From: Sphingomonas sp. 35-24ZXX
GTDB lineage: Bacteria > Pseudomonadota > Alphaproteobacteria > Sphingomonadales > Sphingomonadaceae
Length of the DNA: 64,000 bases
Direction of reading: 5' to 3'
Assembly: GCF_000786215.1 (NCBI RefSeq)
Contig: NZ_JROG01000008.1
Coordinates: 228,017-292,016, forward strand
Shown: positions 63,448-64,000 of the stretch, one piece after another
Layout of the letters: every line of letters begins with the position of its first letter
Numbering within the stretch: position 1 is the first letter of the stretch
The notes under the pieces: generated by a model
Told to the model about the DNA's origin: nothing
The model's input: the letters and a program-made list of their open reading frames with translations, nothing else
The model's database searches: none
Made by a program: the position numbers and the translations under genes

Positions 63448-63524
63448 GAAAGCTTCGGTGGCTGCGGGGACAGGACCTTGGGCAGCACCAGCTGCTTGAT
63501 GTCAGTCAGAAATCATCTTTCACC

Positions 63525-63614
63525 TCACATCATGGTCAGCGCTTCGCGCGTCACGCGCGAATAAGTGCGGGGACGCTCGTTCATGTGAACCTCAATGCCG
63601 GCTTTAGCGGTCAT
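63525..63614 (-). pseudogene. HipB-like antitoxin remnant
   Basis: A 29-codon frame from the ATG at 63614 (MTAKAGIEVHMNERPRTYSR, then VTREALTMM) resembles the first residues of the Xre antitoxins encoded before such HipA proteins, then stops. The helix-turn-helix part is gone. With the hipA fragment 78 bases on, it is the scar of a hipBA pair. Confidence 0.6.
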
Positions 63615-63882
63615 GAAACCACTTCACGACCGCGATAACGGTCAATGCCATGAGGAAAGTTAAGGATCAACAGAATGACCGCGACGGCGGGCACCAGTAC
63701 CTTTCATGCAGGTTATATCGGTCATTTCCGCAAAGCAGCGTGCTTCAGGTCGTTCCAGCAATCATCTGCTTGTAAGACGAGAGAACCTGGGTTCTTGCCG
63801 TGCACAAACAGCCCGGATCTGTAACCTGCTAGCTAAGGGCCCCCTGAGTATTGCCTTTCCCGCTCCGTGACACAGCAACAAG
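63615..63882. other. Intergenic region before metK terminator
   Basis: This stretch holds the likely promoter of the old hipB and no other gene I trust. One minus-strand frame near 63611-63705 reads a short hydrophobic run but has no start codon. No tRNA or attachment repeat is evident. Confidence 0.4.
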
Positions 63883-63918
63883 AAGGGCCGGATCATCGCT
63901 GTGATGACCCGGCCCTTT
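63883..63918 (-). terminator. Terminator of metK
   Basis: AAGGGCCGG pairs with CCGGCCCTT, continued by ATCAT/ATGA-type pairs around the loop, 24 bases after the metK stop. On the minus strand the stem is followed by CTTGTT, a weak T stretch. The hairpin is strong enough to act in both directions. Confidence 0.7.
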
Positions 63919-63942
63919 GTGCGTTCTGCCGTTGCGGCAAGA

Positions 63943-64000
63943 TCAGGCGAGCGCGGCCTTGAGCTTGTCGGCTAGGTCGGTCTTCTCCCAGGGGAAGAAG
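63943..64000 (-). CDS. metK: S-adenosylmethionine synthetase, C-terminal end only
   Basis: Only the last 18 codons are in the window (FFPWEKTDLADKLKAALA, then TGA). F-PWEKTD is the conserved C-terminus of MetK proteins; MetK makes AdoMet from methionine and ATP. The rest lies beyond the right edge. It probably marks the return to chromosome. MetK and TrmB genes are near each other in many sphingomonads, which fits an insertion between them, but the orientation here (convergent) is not the one I would expect. Confidence 0.8.
   Translation of the reverse strand, partial: FFPWEKTDLADKLKAALA

Noticed and set aside
63695..63725. Partial match (GTAC followed by CTTTC and ATGC) to the GTAC-N5-GTAC sites at the trmB end
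   Set aside because: Only one half-site and a few spacer bases agree; too weak to call the right attachment site.
1..64000. CRISPR arrays, insertion sequences with terminal repeats, rRNA or tRNA genes
   Set aside because: None was seen on reading both strands: no regularly spaced direct repeats of CRISPR length, no transposase gene and no cloverleaf I could support.

Overview
The window is a GC-rich alphaproteobacterial segment, most likely from the order Sphingomonadales. The evidence is the GC-biased codon use, the GSH-dependent formaldehyde pair, the DUF4403/PmbA neighbourhood and, above all, a conjugative element of the Trb type common in sphingomonads. I assign no genus.

Positions 1-24019 look like ordinary chromosome. 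They hold a truncated Crp/Fnr regulator, an MscS channel, a SemiSWEET transporter, small membrane proteins, a cNMP-binding patatin, a beta-oxidation pair, a LuxR-type regulator fused to a catalytically dead alpha/beta hydrolase, a malic enzyme-phosphotransacetylase fusion, a hybrid histidine kinase, a formaldehyde detoxification operon, a DUF4403 lipoprotein, PmbA/TldE, an acyl-CoA ligase and trmB. The last codons of trmB are atypical, and a tyrosine integrase gene follows at once.

Positions from about 24.0 to 63.2 kb are best read as an integrative and conjugative element. The mobility functions are the integrase (24.2 kb), a Trb/VirB type IV secretion operon (43.1-52.1 kb), a CopG protein and the TraG/VirD4 coupling protein (52.3-54.8 kb), a palindrome-rich 1.2-kb non-coding block that may hold oriT, a MucR regulator, a relaxase, a lytic transglycosylase, a TraF-like peptidase, DUF2840, RepA, an AlpA-like protein, a frameshifted DUF6499/DUF2285 gene and DUF736.

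The cargo is the notable part: a complete proteobacterial lasso-peptide system. A 38-residue precursor gene (29526-29642), a fused RRE-protease (B) and a lasso cyclase (C) form one minus-strand operon under a GntR-type regulator. About 2.6 kb away lies a second minus-strand operon of FecI sigma factor, FecR anti-sigma, a TonB-dependent receptor with an N-terminal signalling domain, and a secreted S9-family peptidase that fits the lasso isopeptidase class. The two operons would act together: make and release the peptide, sense and re-import it at the outer membrane, then open it. Between them sit an Xre-type regulator and a ParS/RES toxin-antitoxin pair. A full glmU gene lies between the integrase and the lasso cyclase.

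The right edge holds a decayed hipBA toxin-antitoxin remnant, a strong terminator and the 3' end of metK, which is probably chromosome again. I could not find a matching pair of attachment repeats by eye, so the element ends are inferred.
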